From: an uncultured Caproiciproducens sp.
GTDB taxonomy: Bacteria; Bacillota; Clostridia; Oscillospirales; Acutalibacteraceae
Length of the DNA: 64,000 bases
Assembly (NCBI RefSeq): GCF_963664915.1
Contig: NZ_OY761810.1
Location: 2,680,661-2,744,660 of the forward strand
Direction: 5' to 3'
Position numbers and translations under genes: made by a program. Under the pieces are notes generated by a model, which saw only the letters and a list, made by a program, of their open reading frames with translations, did no database searches and was not told where the DNA came from. Positions 19,359 through 28,039 of the stretch are shown one piece after another. How positions within the stretch are numbered: position 1 is the first letter of the stretch; every line of letters starts with the position of its first letter.

Positions 19359-20315
19359 TCAGCCTTTAGCTTCAGCCCTTTTCGCTGCTTTGTGGTCCTG
19401 CCACATGACATACAGCGGGCCGGCAATACAAACAGAGGAATAGCAGCCGGTTATAACGCCAACCATCATCGGCAGTGCAAAAGTAGTTACACTGGATAGT
19501 CCAAAGACCGCGCCGACAATATATACTGTCGCAATGGAAGAGAAAGTACATCCGGCGGTGTATAGAGAACGCGTAAAGGTTTGGTTAATGCTTGTGTTGA
19601 CCAATACCGAGCTCGGGGTCTTCGGCCCCAAAAGCCTGCGGTTTTCTCTGATACGGTCATAAATGATAATCGTATCATTCAGGGAATATCCTAAAATCGT
19701 AAGCACAACCGCGATAAAGCTGTCATTCAACGGCATTCTGAATATGATGAACGTAAAATAAACCATCGCAACGTCATGAATCAGAGCAATGATTGCCATG
19801 ACACCGGCAGACATGCCTCCGATTTTCTTAAATCTGAGCGCGATATATAGAACCAGAAGCAGAGAAGCAAGTAAGACTGCTGCCATACATTTTGCAAAAA
19901 AGCTGCGCCCCATGGAGGCATTGACTGAACTCGATTCAACTACCTGAAAACCGGCATTGGGATATTTTACTGCAAGTGCTTTTGCAATTGCCTGCTGATT
20001 ATCGATAGAAATAGAATCAGTTCCTGCAAAAGAGATGGAAACATTGTTTTTGGAGGTCGAACCGTCAGCAGATTTCACATTTTCGAGGATACGAACCGTG
20101 ACGTCCTTTTTCGCGGTATCCTGAACAATCTTTTCTACGGCTTCCTGCGTAATTGTTCCGGTATAGGAATACTTGATCACAGCGCCGCCGGTAAACTGAA
20201 TATCAAGCTGGGTTCCGAAGATAATGTTGAAAATCAGGCCGATGGCCATAATTCCGAGTGAAATGCCAAAAAAGATTTTTCTGTTCTCAAAGAATTTTAT
20301 ACTAAAGGTTTTCAT
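19359..20315 (-). CDS. secF: Protein translocase subunit SecF
   Basis: Membrane partner of SecD in Sec-dependent export. The 318-residue product has six expected membrane segments, the first-periplasmic-domain start FTGGAVIKY, and the C-terminal GYSLNDTIIIYDRIREN signature of SecF. The ATG at 20315 (GGAGGTG upstream) overlaps the secD stop codon by 4 bp, indicating coupled translation. Confidence 0.95.
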   Translation of the reverse strand: MKTFSIKFFENRKIFFGISLGIMAIGLIFNIIFGTQLDIQFTGGAVIKYSYTGTITQEAVEKIVQDTAKKDVTVRILENVKSADGSTSKNNVSISFAGTDSISIDNQQAIAKALAVKYPNAGFQVVESSSVNASMGRSFFAKCMAAVLLASLLLVLYIALRFKKIGGMSAGVMAIIALIHDVAMVYFTFIIFRMPLNDSFIAVVLTILGYSLNDTIIIYDRIRENRRLLGPKTPSSVLVNTSINQTFTRSLYTAGCTFSSIATVYIVGAVFGLSSVTTFALPMMVGVITGCYSSVCIAGPLYVMWQDHKAAKRAEAKG

Positions 20316-21721
20316 TCCGCGGCACCTCCATATAACCATTTGCTGCGTGCAAACTTATACCCGGAGATGGACTTTGTCATCAAACGGGTAGCCGTTACAC
20401 CAAACACGAAGTTGCCGATAATACCAACGAGCAGAGTATAGCCGAAAGAATAAATAGAGCCGGTGGTAGAAGGACCAAACAGCATTGATAGAATGTTTGT
20501 AGGTCCGAAAACGCCCATCAGGATCAAAGCAACGATAATAACGGTAATGTTGCCGTCAAAAATTGCCCAGAAGCTGTTGTCGTCACCTTTTTGGATAGCA
20601 CCGTCAAGTGTTTTTCCAGCCCAGAGCTCTTCTTTGATTCTTGATGCGGTAATGATGTTCGCATCAACACCCATGCCGATAGAGAGTATGATACCGGCGA
20701 TACCGGGCAAGGTCATTGTAAAGCTGTTTATAAAGGGGAAGTATCCCGAAACAGCAGCAAATGACAACCCGATTTGTCCGAGCAGCGCTATAATCGCAAC
20801 AATGCCCGGAAGTCTGAAAACGAGGAGCATAAAGATACAGATGAGAGCGAAAGCAATACTGCCTGCAATCAGCATTGCGTGCAGGGAAGACGCTCCCAGC
20901 AGAGGGCTGATTGTACTGAAATTGGAAGTAGTCAGCTTAAATGGAAGTGCACCTGCGGTAATTTTATTCGCTAAAGCGGATGCTTCAGCTGCGGTAAAAT
21001 TGCCTTCAATCGTACATTTGCCATCTGAGATAACAGCGTTCACCGTCGGGCTTGAGATCATCACATCATCCATCCAGATTGAGATAACCTTACCCTCGAG
21101 CCTCTCGGTGGCTTCGGCAAATTTTTCCGTACCGCTGTCGTTCAGTTCAAGACCGACCAGGTATGTTGACGAACCGGTTGTCTGATCCTGTGACATTTCA
21201 GCTTTGGCACTTTTAATGTCGCTGCCCTGTAATATAACAGTTGATGCTGTTGTGCCCTTTGGAGTTTTATAGATGGGTTGTCCATCGGAGCCGGTTTCCG
21301 TCGTTGTATACTCGCCGCCTTCACGGAAAGTAAGCATTGCCGTTGCGGAAAGCTCCTGAATCGCACTTTCAGGGTCAAAAGTCTTTTCGCCGTTCTTCCA
21401 TGGGAAGCGAACAATAATACGATCATGATCATAATCAGTATATAACTCATAATCGGTAATGTGTTTGCTGGTCATGCGAACCTCAATAATTGATTTAGCT
21501 GAATCAATTTGTTCTTTGGTTGCCTTGGTTGTTGTTTCGGGGCTGAATGTAGCCTCGACGCCGCCGTTGATGTCAATTCCCCATCTAATGTCGCTTACAC
21601 CTTTTATGTAGGTGTTCGAATTATCCCCGTTTTGTCCCTTAATACCAAAGGTGGCGGTATAAGTTAAAAACAGTATGAGGAGGGCGACGATGAAAAAAAC
21701 TGGTTTTGCTACTCGCTTCAT
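20312..21721 (-). CDS. secD: Protein translocase subunit SecD
   Basis: Proton-motive-force-driven accessory subunit of SecYEG. The 469-residue product has an N-terminal membrane anchor, the DINGGVEATF motif (variant of the family's D-L-x-G-G-x), a P1-head extracytoplasmic domain and five C-terminal helices with the GIAGIILSIGMGVDANI signature. The ATG at 21721 follows GGAGGATTTACGA, so the upstream in-frame start is not used. Operon with secF. Confidence 0.95.
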   Translation of the reverse strand: MKRVAKPVFFIVALLILFLTYTATFGIKGQNGDNSNTYIKGVSDIRWGIDINGGVEATFSPETTTKATKEQIDSAKSIIEVRMTSKHITDYELYTDYDHDRIIVRFPWKNGEKTFDPESAIQELSATAMLTFREGGEYTTTETGSDGQPIYKTPKGTTASTVILQGSDIKSAKAEMSQDQTTGSSTYLVGLELNDSGTEKFAEATERLEGKVISIWMDDVMISSPTVNAVISDGKCTIEGNFTAAEASALANKITAGALPFKLTTSNFSTISPLLGASSLHAMLIAGSIAFALICIFMLLVFRLPGIVAIIALLGQIGLSFAAVSGYFPFINSFTMTLPGIAGIILSIGMGVDANIITASRIKEELWAGKTLDGAIQKGDDNSFWAIFDGNITVIIVALILMGVFGPTNILSMLFGPSTTGSIYSFGYTLLVGIIGNFVFGVTATRLMTKSISGYKFARSKWLYGGAAE

Positions 21722-21841
21722 TCGTAAATCCTCCAATTTGTGGTTTTCTGTGATTCCTCGCAGACGTAACAAGGTTTATTATATTGTTATTGCCTCAAAA
21801 AGTCAATCAATTTGACAAGATTATTAATACATGCAACCAAA

Positions 21842-21867
21842 ATAAAAAGGGGAGCGGCGCTCCCCTT
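21842..21867 (-). terminator. Terminator after the aminotransferase gene
   Basis: AAGGGGAGC-GGC-GCTCCCCTT-type stem with TTTTATTTT following on the minus strand. Confidence 0.9.
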
Positions 21868-21870
21868 CTC

Positions 21871-23151
21871 TTATTTTTTTAACAATTTTTCAGCTGCAGC
21901 AAGCTGTACACAGATACAGAACAAATTCATTGCCTGATCGAGCTCCGCAACAGGCGGATATGTCGGTGCAACCCGGATGTTTCGATCATTTGGATCCTTT
22001 CCGTACGGATACGTTGCACCCGCGCCGGTAAGGGTTACGCCGGCTTCTTTGCAAAGAGACACAACGCGCTTTGCGCAGCCATCCAAAACATCGACACTGA
22101 TAAAGTAGCCACCGTTCGGGTCGGTCCAGTTGGCAACCCCTTTGTCCCCCAGTTCAGATTCAAGCTTTCCAATCACTGTTTTAAACTTTGGCTCCAACAG
22201 TGCACGGTGCTTTGCCATATGGTCCATAATACCATTCAAGTTCTTAAAGAAATAAATATGGCGCAGTTGATTCAGTTTATCCGGCCCAATCGTCTGAAAG
22301 GAATAATGTTCCCTCAGAACGGTAAGGTTGCTTTCGCTCGCACCCATGGCCGCAATGCCCGCACCGGGAAAAGTGATCTTACTGGTGGATGCAAAGAAAA
22401 TAGGCAGATCAATGTTCCGAGATTTTCTGCATTCTTGCCACAGGTTCAGCAAAGTGTCGGGAGTATCCGTTAAGTCATGAACACAGTAAGCATTATCCCA
22501 GAAAATTTTAAAGTCCTTAGCCGCAGGCTTTAAGGCCGCAAAGCGCCGAACGGTTTCATCGGAATACGTAATGCCAGTAGGATTGGAATATTTTGGTACA
22601 CACCAAATGCCTTTAATCGCCGTGTCATTCGCAACCAGCTTTTCTACAACATCCATATCCGGGCCGGTAGCAAGCATTGGCACAGTAATCAATTCAAACC
22701 CAAAGTATTCCGTAATGGCAAAATGCCTGTCGTAGCCTGGCGAAGGGCATAAAAATTTAATATTGCCTTGCTTGCCCCATGGTTCACAGCCTGCAAAACC
22801 ATGTGTCATAGCACAGGATACCGCATCAAACATCATATTGAGACTTGAATTTCCTCCGACAAGAATGTTGTGGTCGTCCACACCCATCAATTCCGCGAAC
22901 AACTTCCTCAGTTCCGGCAGTCCATCAGGCAAACCATAGTTGCGGCAGTCATCTCCGGTTGACGAATGCATATCGGATCCCGAGTTAAGCGTATCCAGCA
23001 TTTTCATGGAAAGATCCAGTTGATCCGTCGCCGGCTTTCCCCGCGCCATATTCAGTTTAAGACCCTGCGCTTTGAATTGGTTATACCGATTCTGTAAGTC
23101 TGCCTTCACATTTAACAGCTCAGAATCTGACATGGATAAAAATTGCAACAT
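21871..23151 (-). CDS. Class I/II PLP-dependent aminotransferase (aspartate aminotransferase-like, Aminotran_MocR type)
   Basis: Fold-type I aminotransferase. The 426-residue product has the conserved GKP near residue 34 (ARGKPATDQLDL), NYGLPDGLPELR, the nucleotide/PLP contact region CVPKYSNPTGITYSDE, the NAYCVHDL Asp-containing turn and the probable PLP Lys in STSKITFPGAG. This pattern fits the MocR-like standalone aminotransferases annotated as aspartate aminotransferase. The ATG at 23151 has GGAG 6 bases upstream. Stands alone with its own terminator. Confidence 0.88.
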   Translation of the reverse strand: MLQFLSMSDSELLNVKADLQNRYNQFKAQGLKLNMARGKPATDQLDLSMKMLDTLNSGSDMHSSTGDDCRNYGLPDGLPELRKLFAELMGVDDHNILVGGNSSLNMMFDAVSCAMTHGFAGCEPWGKQGNIKFLCPSPGYDRHFAITEYFGFELITVPMLATGPDMDVVEKLVANDTAIKGIWCVPKYSNPTGITYSDETVRRFAALKPAAKDFKIFWDNAYCVHDLTDTPDTLLNLWQECRKSRNIDLPIFFASTSKITFPGAGIAAMGASESNLTVLREHYSFQTIGPDKLNQLRHIYFFKNLNGIMDHMAKHRALLEPKFKTVIGKLESELGDKGVANWTDPNGGYFISVDVLDGCAKRVVSLCKEAGVTLTGAGATYPYGKDPNDRNIRVAPTYPPVAELDQAMNLFCICVQLAAAEKLLKK

Positions 23152-23338
23152 GAGCATCTCCCTATAATAATATGCAAAATACATATGTAAACTCTTATTA
23201 TTTTAATATAATTCAGGATTAATTGCAAGTTAAAAATAAAAATCCTGCATTTTTATCATCATTGTTCATTTAATTTGAGTAACACACACACATTTCTGTA
23301 TATCTCGTCAGGAAAATGCCCGAACGGCCATAACCAAA

Positions 23339-23731
23339 CTACTTCAAATACTGAGCAAGTTCGCTGTCCACCCTTTGAATATGGCTTAGCAGCCAGTTCA
23401 TCAGGAAATAGTTGGTCTTTGAAACCACCGCAATGGTCGCACCTTCTTTTGCAAGCTCCTTTTTCAAATCCGCAATCTGATTTTTGAAATAATCGTGCAA
23501 TTCTTTATGTTCCTTGCATTTTGGATAAGAACTGCTCCGCTGCAGTTTTTCCTCGTCTGAAAAATGTTTGATTGTGTAACCCTCAAGAAATTCCAGCGTT
23601 TTAAAAATTTCATCCTTACCTTTTCCCTGATTACAGGCGGCAAAGAGTTGATCAATCCGGTCACATAATTCCTTGTGTTCGCCGTCAATGAGCGGAACAC
23701 CAATTTTTAAGCTTTCTTTCCACATGGCCAT
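23339..23731 (-). CDS. Bacteriohemerythrin
   Basis: Non-haem di-iron O2-binding protein. The 130-residue product shows the full ligand set in order: GEHKEL, KHFSDEE (H-x3-E), CKEHKELHDYF (H-x3-H) and LSHIQRVD (H-x4-D). In anaerobes such proteins are thought to sense or scavenge oxygen; that role is inferred. ATG at 23731 chosen (AAAGGA upstream); the longer ORF would run into asnS. It lies 16 bp after asnS and may be read from the same transcript. Confidence 0.9.
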   Translation of the reverse strand: MAMWKESLKIGVPLIDGEHKELCDRIDQLFAACNQGKGKDEIFKTLEFLEGYTIKHFSDEEKLQRSSSYPKCKEHKELHDYFKNQIADLKKELAKEGATIAVVSKTNYFLMNWLLSHIQRVDSELAQYLK

Positions 23732-23747
23732 AGTATACACATCCTTT

Positions 23748-25142
23748 CTAAAATTCCGCGGTTCCGGTTGTACGCGGGAACGGCAGTACATCACGTATAT
23801 TTGCAATCCCTGTAAGGTACATCACAAGGCGCTCAAAGCCAAGGCCATAACCGGCATGCTTTGTGCCGCCATAGCGCCTCAAGTCCAGATACCACCAATA
23901 ATTTTCCTCATCCAAATGAAAGTCCTTCATACGCTGCAGCAAAACATCCATACGTTCCTCACGCTGGCTTCCTCCGATAATTTCACCAATGCCCGGCACC
24001 AGCAGGTCAACCGCAGCCACCGTTTTCCCGTCATCATTCATACGCATATAAAAAGCTTTAATTTCTTTCGGATAATCGGTTACGAAAACAGGTTTTCCAT
24101 AGACATGCTCTGTTAAATATTTTTCATGCTCTGTCTGAAGATCGGTTCCCCATTCGACTTTATACTCAAACTGATCGTTGTTTGTCTTCAAAATGTCGAC
24201 CGCTTCCGTATAGGTTACACTGGCAAAATCAGAATCGACTACATTTTGCAGACGTTCAACAAGTCCTTTATCAATAAATTGATTGAAAAACGCAATATCA
24301 TCAGGGCAGGTTTCCATAACATATTGAATAACAAATTTAATCATGTCTTCGGCAAGCTTCATGTCATCCTGCAAATCAGCAAATGCAATTTCCGGCTCAA
24401 TCATCCAAAACTCAGCGGCATGTCTCTGGGTGTAAGATTTTTCAGCACGAAAGGTTGGCCCGAAGGTATAAACCTTGCCAAAAGCCATGGCCATGCATTC
24501 GGCCTCAAGCTGCCCGGATACAGTCAGTGAAGTGTGCTTTTGGAAAAAGTCCTGCGTGTAATCAACTGCGCCGTTTTCGGTGCGCGGAAGATTTTCGGCA
24601 TCAAGAGTCGTCACACAGAACATTTCGCCCGCTCCCTCAGCGTCACTGCCGGTAATCAGCGGAGTATGAGCATAAACAAAATCATTTTCATTGAAAAATT
24701 TATGAATCGCATATGCCGCAGCGGAACGAACACGAAATGCCGCGCTGAACGTATTGGTACGCGGGCGCAGATGGGCAATCGTACGCAGATATTCCAATGA
24801 ATGGCGTTTTTTCTGAAGAGGATAATCCGGCGTAGACAAACCTTCAATTTCAATCTGTGCAGCATGAATTTCAAAAGGCTGCTTCGCCTCCGGCGTTACA
24901 ATCAATTCACCCGATACGATGACCGCAGAACCAACATTCAACTTTGCAACTTCAGTAAAATTTTGAATTTTTACGGCCTCAAATACAATTTGAACTCCCT
25001 TAAAACAGCTTCCGTCGTTAAGTTCAATAAAACCAAGCGCCTTAGAATCTCGAATTGTGCGTACCCAGCCGCAAACCGTTACCATTTTTCCGCCGAGTTC
25101 CGCTGTTTTTGAATATAATTCGGTTATTTCAGTTCTTTTCAA
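23748..25142 (-). CDS. asnS: Asparagine--tRNA ligase
   Basis: Charges tRNA-Asn. The 464-residue product has an N-terminal OB-fold anticodon-binding domain (about 15-100) and a class II catalytic domain with motif 2 around [16 protein letters not shown] and motif 3 [15 protein letters not shown]. The residues ending [10 protein letters not shown] are typical of AsnRS rather than AspRS. Starts at TTG 25142 behind AGGAGGTATCAGA. Confidence 0.95.
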   Translation of the reverse strand: MKRTEITELYSKTAELGGKMVTVCGWVRTIRDSKALGFIELNDGSCFKGVQIVFEAVKIQNFTEVAKLNVGSAVIVSGELIVTPEAKQPFEIHAAQIEIEGLSTPDYPLQKKRHSLEYLRTIAHLRPRTNTFSAAFRVRSAAAYAIHKFFNENDFVYAHTPLITGSDAEGAGEMFCVTTLDAENLPRTENGAVDYTQDFFQKHTSLTVSGQLEAECMAMAFGKVYTFGPTFRAEKSYTQRHAAEFWMIEPEIAFADLQDDMKLAEDMIKFVIQYVMETCPDDIAFFNQFIDKGLVERLQNVVDSDFASVTYTEAVDILKTNNDQFEYKVEWGTDLQTEHEKYLTEHVYGKPVFVTDYPKEIKAFYMRMNDDGKTVAAVDLLVPGIGEIIGGSQREERMDVLLQRMKDFHLDEENYWWYLDLRRYGGTKHAGYGLGFERLVMYLTGIANIRDVLPFPRTTGTAEF

Positions 25143-25257
25143 TCTGATACCTCCTAAATATTAGCAACTCTATTGTTATATTATAACACTAACATACACT
25201 GTGCAATACCAAAATGCGGGAATTTCTTTAAAACTGTAAATATCTGCAATTTAGGAC

Positions 25258-25286
25258 TTGATTTTTGACGAAACATCCGATATAAT
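25258..25286 (+). promoter_or_regulatory. Promoter of tRNA-Ser
   Basis: TTGATT, 17-bp spacer, TATAAT, 40 bp upstream of the mature tRNA 5' end. Confidence 0.8.
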
Positions 25287-25326
25287 ATCATAGTTGCTCA
25301 ATATTAAAGCAACACAGCTGCCATTC

Positions 25327-25412
25327 GGAGAGGTATTCTAATGGTAAGGAGCCACATTGGAAATGTGGTGTGCCGCAAGGCATTGAGCGTTCGAGTCGCT
25401 TCCTCTCCGCCA
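25327..25412 (+). tRNA. tRNA-Ser (anticodon GGA), CCA encoded
   Basis: Acceptor stem GGAGAGG/CCTCTCC, anticodon stem CCACA/TGTGG with loop TTGGAAA (anticodon GGA), long variable arm GTGCC-GCAA-GGCAT as required for Ser, T-loop TTCGAGT, discriminator G and encoded CCA. It has its own promoter and terminator. Confidence 0.97.
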
Positions 25413-25449
25413 AAAAACAGCACCCGCTTTTTTGCAGGTGCTGTTTTTT
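25413..25449 (+). terminator. Terminator of tRNA-Ser
   Basis: ACAGCACC...GGTGCTGT stem followed by TTTTTT directly after CCA. Confidence 0.93.
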
Positions 25450-25514
25450 ATCGTGAGGGTCGACAAATACCCAAAGTCCAGTATTTATATGAAAATGATT
25501 AAGGAAATGATTCT

Positions 25515-26216
25515 ATGACTACGAAACAGGCAATTGACTTTTTAGCAAAGGACTCCCTCATACATGTGGATATGCTGGAAAGCATCGTAAGAGGAAATAG
25601 CGAAATATTACAGGCCACCGATCAGGGCGTCCTGCTTTTCGATACCGTTTGCGGAACATATATGATGAGTACGGAAGATGAAAAAACAGCGAGCAGAATG
25701 ATATCTACTGTGAAACACGCTGATCTGTTCGTAGCACATCAAAATTTTTATATTGACGCTGTCCAAAATAAATTTATGCTCCATGATGAAACAATGTGTT
25801 ATCAGGCAGCGTATTTTAAAAAGGAACCGCTACCCGTACCAAATTCTACAGCGGTCATTCGAGGGCTTGATGAGTCTTATCTGCCATTTGTATTGGAGCA
25901 CTACTCTCATATGGATGATGAAGAGTATGTGCTCGACCGTTTGAAATCCGGTGCGATGTTCGGTGCATTTGTAGAGGACAGGCTTGTCGGATTTATCGGA
26001 TCACATGCAGAAGGTTCCATGGGAATGCTGGAGGTATTGCCGGAATATCGCCGGCAAGGATTTGCGGTTGCACTGGAAACATTCCTTACCAATCACTTTC
26101 TTGCCGAAGGATATATTCCATACGCTCAAATCATTGTCGATAATTCGGCTTCACTGAAGCTGCATCATAAGCTTAATTTCTCTATCTCAAACCAAACCAT
26201 ATGCTGGCTGACATAA
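25515..26216 (+). CDS. GNAT family N-acetyltransferase
   Basis: Acetyl-CoA-dependent transferase of unknown substrate. The 233-residue product has an N-terminal domain of about 105 residues without clear signature, then a GNAT fold (about 110-230) with the acetyl-CoA loop LEVLPEYRRQGFAVAL (R-R-x-G-x-A variant of Q-x-x-G-x-G/A) and the IVDNSASLKLHHKLNF helix-strand typical of FR47-like members. ATG at 25515 has AAGGAAATGATTCT upstream. It stands alone between tRNA-Ser and the polyphosphate operon. Confidence 0.82.
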   Translation: MTTKQAIDFLAKDSLIHVDMLESIVRGNSEILQATDQGVLLFDTVCGTYMMSTEDEKTASRMISTVKHADLFVAHQNFYIDAVQNKFMLHDETMCYQAAYFKKEPLPVPNSTAVIRGLDESYLPFVLEHYSHMDDEEYVLDRLKSGAMFGAFVEDRLVGFIGSHAEGSMGMLEVLPEYRRQGFAVALETFLTNHFLAEGYIPYAQIIVDNSASLKLHHKLNFSISNQTICWLT

Positions 26217-26411
26217 AGCTTTCTATTATCATATCACATGCTAATTTCTATAAGCATCTATCTTTGTTATATTATTTCTTTGGCTGATTTTTGACTTTTT
26301 CTTTATTAACACATAAATACATCTACGCTGCAATAAAATAATAGAGTCTGCAGACAAAAGGGTAAAAAATATCTAAATTTGAAATAAAGTCGTCAGAAAC
26401 ATCGTAAAATG
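26217..26411. other. AT-rich intergenic region, no gene seen
   Basis: No ORF with a ribosome site and no hairpin followed by a T-run was found between the GNAT gene and the ppx promoter. It is AT-rich and may carry extra promoter elements. Confidence 0.5.
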
Positions 26412-26440
26412 TTGATGAACGAATAAACATTTGCTATAAT
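26412..26440 (+). promoter_or_regulatory. Promoter of the ppx-ppk-pfkA operon
   Basis: TTGATG, 17-bp spacer, TATAAT, 35 bp upstream of the ppx start codon. Confidence 0.75.
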
Positions 26441-26475
26441 CATTTTATAAAAATCAGCATTGGTGGTGTCGCGCT

Positions 26476-28029
26476 TTGAATAGAAAAAAAAATATTAAAG
26501 TGGCAGCAGTAATTGATATTGGTTCCAACATGCTAAAAATGAGAATCTCCCAGCTGAAAAAAGGAGAAATTGTCGACCTGGATATACTGGAGTATCCCCT
26601 GAATCTTGGGCACGAGGTATTTACGGAAGGCAAAATCAGATTTGAAAGCCTGCGTGAGCTTTCCGGTGTGCTGCATGGCTATTCTTCCATTATGAGTGAA
26701 TACGGTGTCGACCAGTGCAAGGTTGTAGCAACCACTGCTTTCAGAGACGCTAAAAACAAGTCTTATGTAGTTGATCAGCTGAAAATCCAAAATGATATGA
26801 CTGTTCAGGTACTTGAAGATGATCAGGAGAAAACGCTGATCTATTCTGAAATCCTGAACTCTCTTAATAAAATGGAAAATAAAAAAAGTGAAAACGCACT
26901 GATCTCTTATATAGGCGCGGGGACAATCGGATTTTCCGTATATAACGGCAAACACATGGTTTTCTCTCAAAACATACCGATGGGCGCGTTAAAACTGCAT
27001 GATATGCTGGGAAACATTCAGGAGCTTACCGAAGATTTTTATACCGTCGTGGAAGAGTATCTGAATTCGATTATCGGCCATATTTGCATTCCATTCAGCA
27101 AGGGGATTGTTTCAAATCTGATTCTTACAGGAAATGAAATTCAGCTGATTGCAAAAATCTGCGGTGTGGAGCCTGTGAATGAAAGCTATACAATTCCCGC
27201 AGGAATGCTCACCGATTTATTCAAACGGATACGCTCCATGTCTCAGGAAAAGATCAGTCTGCAGTACGGCATCAACGAAGAAACTGCGGAACTTCTATAT
27301 TCTGCTTTGGCTATTTATATCTGTCTGATTGAATTTACCACATCCGACCTTATCATTTCACCTAAGGTTGAACTATGGGACGCACTGATGCGTCAGATGC
27401 TCATTCCGAAAAGCGGGGATGAATACTTTGAACATGTCAGGGAAAATGCAATCTCCTGTGCGCAGGAAATCGCCAAGACTTATAACTGCAACCAAAAACA
27501 CTCGGATAATATCAGAAAGTTTGCCTGCCGTATTTTTGATAAAATGAAAGGTGCACATGGCCTTGACCACCGGAAAAGACTTCTTTTGGAACTGGCTGCC
27601 ATCTTGCACGACAGCGGACACTATGTCACTGCCAAGCAGCATCTTTTAAGTACATTCGATCTGATAAAAGATATCGACGTTTACGGGATGACCGATGATG
27701 AAATGCTCATAACGGCATATGTTGCGCGTTACAATGAATATGATGTGCCAAATTACGACGATGTTGAATTTGTTCGCATCAGCGACAAAAACAGGCTGAT
27801 TGTATCGAAGCTGGTTGCGATTTTCAGGCTTGCAAACACTCTCGATAAATCACAGAAACAAAAACTGAAAGACATAAAGGTTAAGCTTCAAAATGACAAA
27901 CTGTTGATTACCGCGGAAAGCAATGATAATTTATATCTTGAAAAATGGGCGTTTGACCAGTGTGCGCCGTTTTTCAAAGAAGTTTTTGGGTACAATCCGG
28001 TACTGACGATCAAGGCATCCCTACTATAA
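26476..28029 (+). CDS. ppx: Exopolyphosphatase/Ppx-GppA phosphatase with C-terminal HD domain
   Basis: Hydrolyses inorganic polyphosphate (or pppGpp) from chain ends. The 517-residue product has the actin-like ASKHA fold start AVIDIGSNMLKM (P-loop-like), TTAFRDAKN and GAGTIGFSVYNG motifs, and a C-terminal HD-type domain with LAAILHDSGHYVT (H-D pair) as in longer Ppx proteins. The second phosphate loop GAGT is slightly atypical for the usual GGGS. Translation probably starts at TTG 26476 (GGTGGTG upstream). It lies 10 bp before ppk, so synthesis and breakdown of polyphosphate are encoded together. Confidence 0.87.
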   Translation: MNRKKNIKVAAVIDIGSNMLKMRISQLKKGEIVDLDILEYPLNLGHEVFTEGKIRFESLRELSGVLHGYSSIMSEYGVDQCKVVATTAFRDAKNKSYVVDQLKIQNDMTVQVLEDDQEKTLIYSEILNSLNKMENKKSENALISYIGAGTIGFSVYNGKHMVFSQNIPMGALKLHDMLGNIQELTEDFYTVVEEYLNSIIGHICIPFSKGIVSNLILTGNEIQLIAKICGVEPVNESYTIPAGMLTDLFKRIRSMSQEKISLQYGINEETAELLYSALAIYICLIEFTTSDLIISPKVELWDALMRQMLIPKSGDEYFEHVRENAISCAQEIAKTYNCNQKHSDNIRKFACRIFDKMKGAHGLDHRKRLLLELAAILHDSGHYVTAKQHLLSTFDLIKDIDVYGMTDDEMLITAYVARYNEYDVPNYDDVEFVRISDKNRLIVSKLVAIFRLANTLDKSQKQKLKDIKVKLQNDKLLITAESNDNLYLEKWAFDQCAPFFKEVFGYNPVLTIKASLL

Positions 28030-28039
28030 AAAAGGCTGC

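Noticed and set aside
20463-21185. 240-codon plus-strand ORF opposite secD
   Set aside because: Shadow of secD; composition reflects the reverse complement of a membrane protein.
23673-24116. 147-codon plus-strand ORF opposite asnS
   Set aside because: Antisense shadow crossing the asnS-hemerythrin junction.
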